A stretch of DNA of 64,000 bases from Nocardiopsis sp. N85 (lineage in GTDB: Bacteria; Actinomycetota; Actinomycetes; Streptosporangiales; Streptosporangiaceae): the NCBI RefSeq assembly GCF_028882275.1, contig NZ_JARBUT010000012.1:1-64000 (forward strand), written 5' to 3'. A program made the translations under genes and the position numbers. The notes under the pieces were generated by a model. The model worked only from the letters and a program-made list of their open reading frames with translations, ran no database searches and was not told the origin of the DNA. Below, piece after piece: positions 63,221-64,000 of this stretch (position 1 is the first letter of the stretch; the number at the start of each line of letters is the position of its first letter).

Positions 63221-64000
63221 ATGATCAGCGTCAAGGGACTGGGGTGCCGGTTCCGGGTACGCCGGAACGAGCATGTCGACGCCCTGAAGGACGTCTCCTT
63301 CTCGGTCGCGGAGGGGGAGCTGGTGGCCCTGCTCGGACCCAACGGTGCGGGTAAATCGACCGCTCTGCGCGTCCTGACCGGGCTGGTCCCACCCACCTCC
63401 GGCAGTGCCTCCGTCGCCGGGATCGACGTGGTCGCCGACCCCACGGGGGTCCGCCGCAGGATCGGTTTCGTCGGTCAGGGCAACGGCGCGGCCCACGAAC
63501 AGCGGGTGGACGACGAACTGCACGCGCAGGGGCGCGCCTACGGGCTGCCCCGGGCCGACATCCGCGCCAACGTCGCCGAACTGGTGGAACTCCTCGAACT
63601 GGGCGACCTCCTCACCCGCCCCGTCCGCTCACTGTCCGGCGGTCAGCGCCGCCGGGTCGACATCGCCCTGGGCCTGGTACCGCGCCCGCCGATGCTCTTC
63701 CTCGACGAACCCACGACAGGGCTGGACCCCCACCATCGCGCCCACCTCTGGGAGCACGTCGACGGCCTGCGCCGGACCTTCAACACCACGATCCTGCTCA
63801 CCACCCACTACCTGGAGGAGGCCGACGAGCACGCCGAACGGGTCCTGGTCATCGACCACGGACGCGTCATCGCCGACGACACCGCGGCCCGTCTCAAGCG
63901 CGATCACGTCGGACACCGCGTGGCCCTGGACTTCGACGCCGCCGACGAGGCCGTGCGCGCCGCCAAGACCGTCGAGGACACGACGACCGCCCGCGATGTC
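63221..64000 (+). CDS. ABC-transporter ATP-binding protein (DrrA-like), partial
   Basis: The 260 residues shown have Walker A GPNGAGKS, Q-loop GQGNG, signature LSGGQ, Walker B MLFLDEP and H-loop TTH. The sequence pattern is that of DrrA-type exporter ATPases for natural products, so it may pump the cluster product out. The start ATG 63221 follows GGAGG. The frame is open to the window edge; the permease is presumably beyond. Confidence 0.88.
   Translation, partial: MISVKGLGCRFRVRRNEHVDALKDVSFSVAEGELVALLGPNGAGKSTALRVLTGLVPPTSGSASVAGIDVVADPTGVRRRIGFVGQGNGAAHEQRVDDELHAQGRAYGLPRADIRANVAELVELLELGDLLTRPVRSLSGGQRRRVDIALGLVPRPPMLFLDEPTTGLDPHHRAHLWEHVDGLRRTFNTTILLTTHYLEEADEHAERVLVIDHGRVIADDTAARLKRDHVGHRVALDFDAADEAVRAAKTVEDTTTARDV

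Noticed and set aside
40964..64000. UnbV or UnbU homologues for the enediyne core
   Set aside because: No protein with ASPIC/UnbV or RnfD-like features in the window; not reported.

Overview
The window is very GC-rich DNA dominated by GTG/ATG starts and four-base GTGA/ATGA/TTGA gene overlaps. It carries a WhiB protein, a sortase substrate, a cysteine leader peptide of the actinobacterial type and two biosynthetic gene clusters. This points to a filamentous actinobacterium; a Nocardiopsis-like (Streptosporangiales) host is my best guess, which I cannot confirm without a search. I saw no tRNA, rRNA, CRISPR array or insertion sequence.

Layout. (1) 1-11.5 kb: a UbiA prenyltransferase, a large ATPase/LuxR regulator and a WrbA flavoprotein, then a four-gene plus-strand operon: quinone-oxidoreductase/SRPBCC fusion, AMP-binding ligase, a large FAD/NAD(P) enzyme and an aspartase/fumarase-superfamily lyase. 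The last two have the composition of the nitrosuccinate (CreE/CreD-type) route that makes nitrous acid from aspartate. The ligase is of the superfamily that carries out ATP-dependent diazotisation (CreM/AvaA6). (2) 11.5-15.2 kb: assimilatory sulfur genes on the minus strand (cysteine-rich leader peptide, sulfite reductase, zinc-ribbon protein, APS reductase, sirohydrochlorin chelatase). (3) 15.3-40.5 kb: mostly housekeeping genes (YihY, LPXTG surface protein, transporters, phosphoribosyltransferase-hydrolase fusion, WhiB, YccF, AI-2E permease, ABC-F, crotonase, RGG-tailed DEAD-box helicase, AGCS and MHS transporters, a metal-type permease pair with a possible Zur box, sensor kinase, VTT protein, substrate-binding lipoprotein). 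(4) 41.0-64.0 kb: a cluster around an enediyne-type iterative PKS (KS-AT-ACP-KR-DH-PPTase), its enediyne thioesterase and a flavin reductase.

In region 4 a minus-strand AraC/DUF1702-like/TetR operon follows the PKS operon. Next comes a plus-strand operon (HEAT-repeat protein with acidic calcium-type motifs, an unrecognised 211-aa protein, tandem SRPBCC protein, ABC1/UbiB kinase-like protein). Facing it is a seven-gene minus-strand operon (triple NTF2-like protein, Dyp peroxidase, AHSA1-type SRPBCC, second ABC1 kinase, discrete ketoreductase, second tandem SRPBCC, second AraC). A small DUF3052-like protein and an ABC-transporter ATPase run off the right edge. Of the usual enediyne core I see PKS, thioesterase, an E6-type flavin reductase and a probable DUF1702 (E3/UnbL) protein, but no UnbV or UnbU. 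The paired SRPBCC/ABC1 kinase/AraC sets are unlike enediyne clusters I know. This region is the best candidate for an undescribed system; the nitrite-forming operon is the second.
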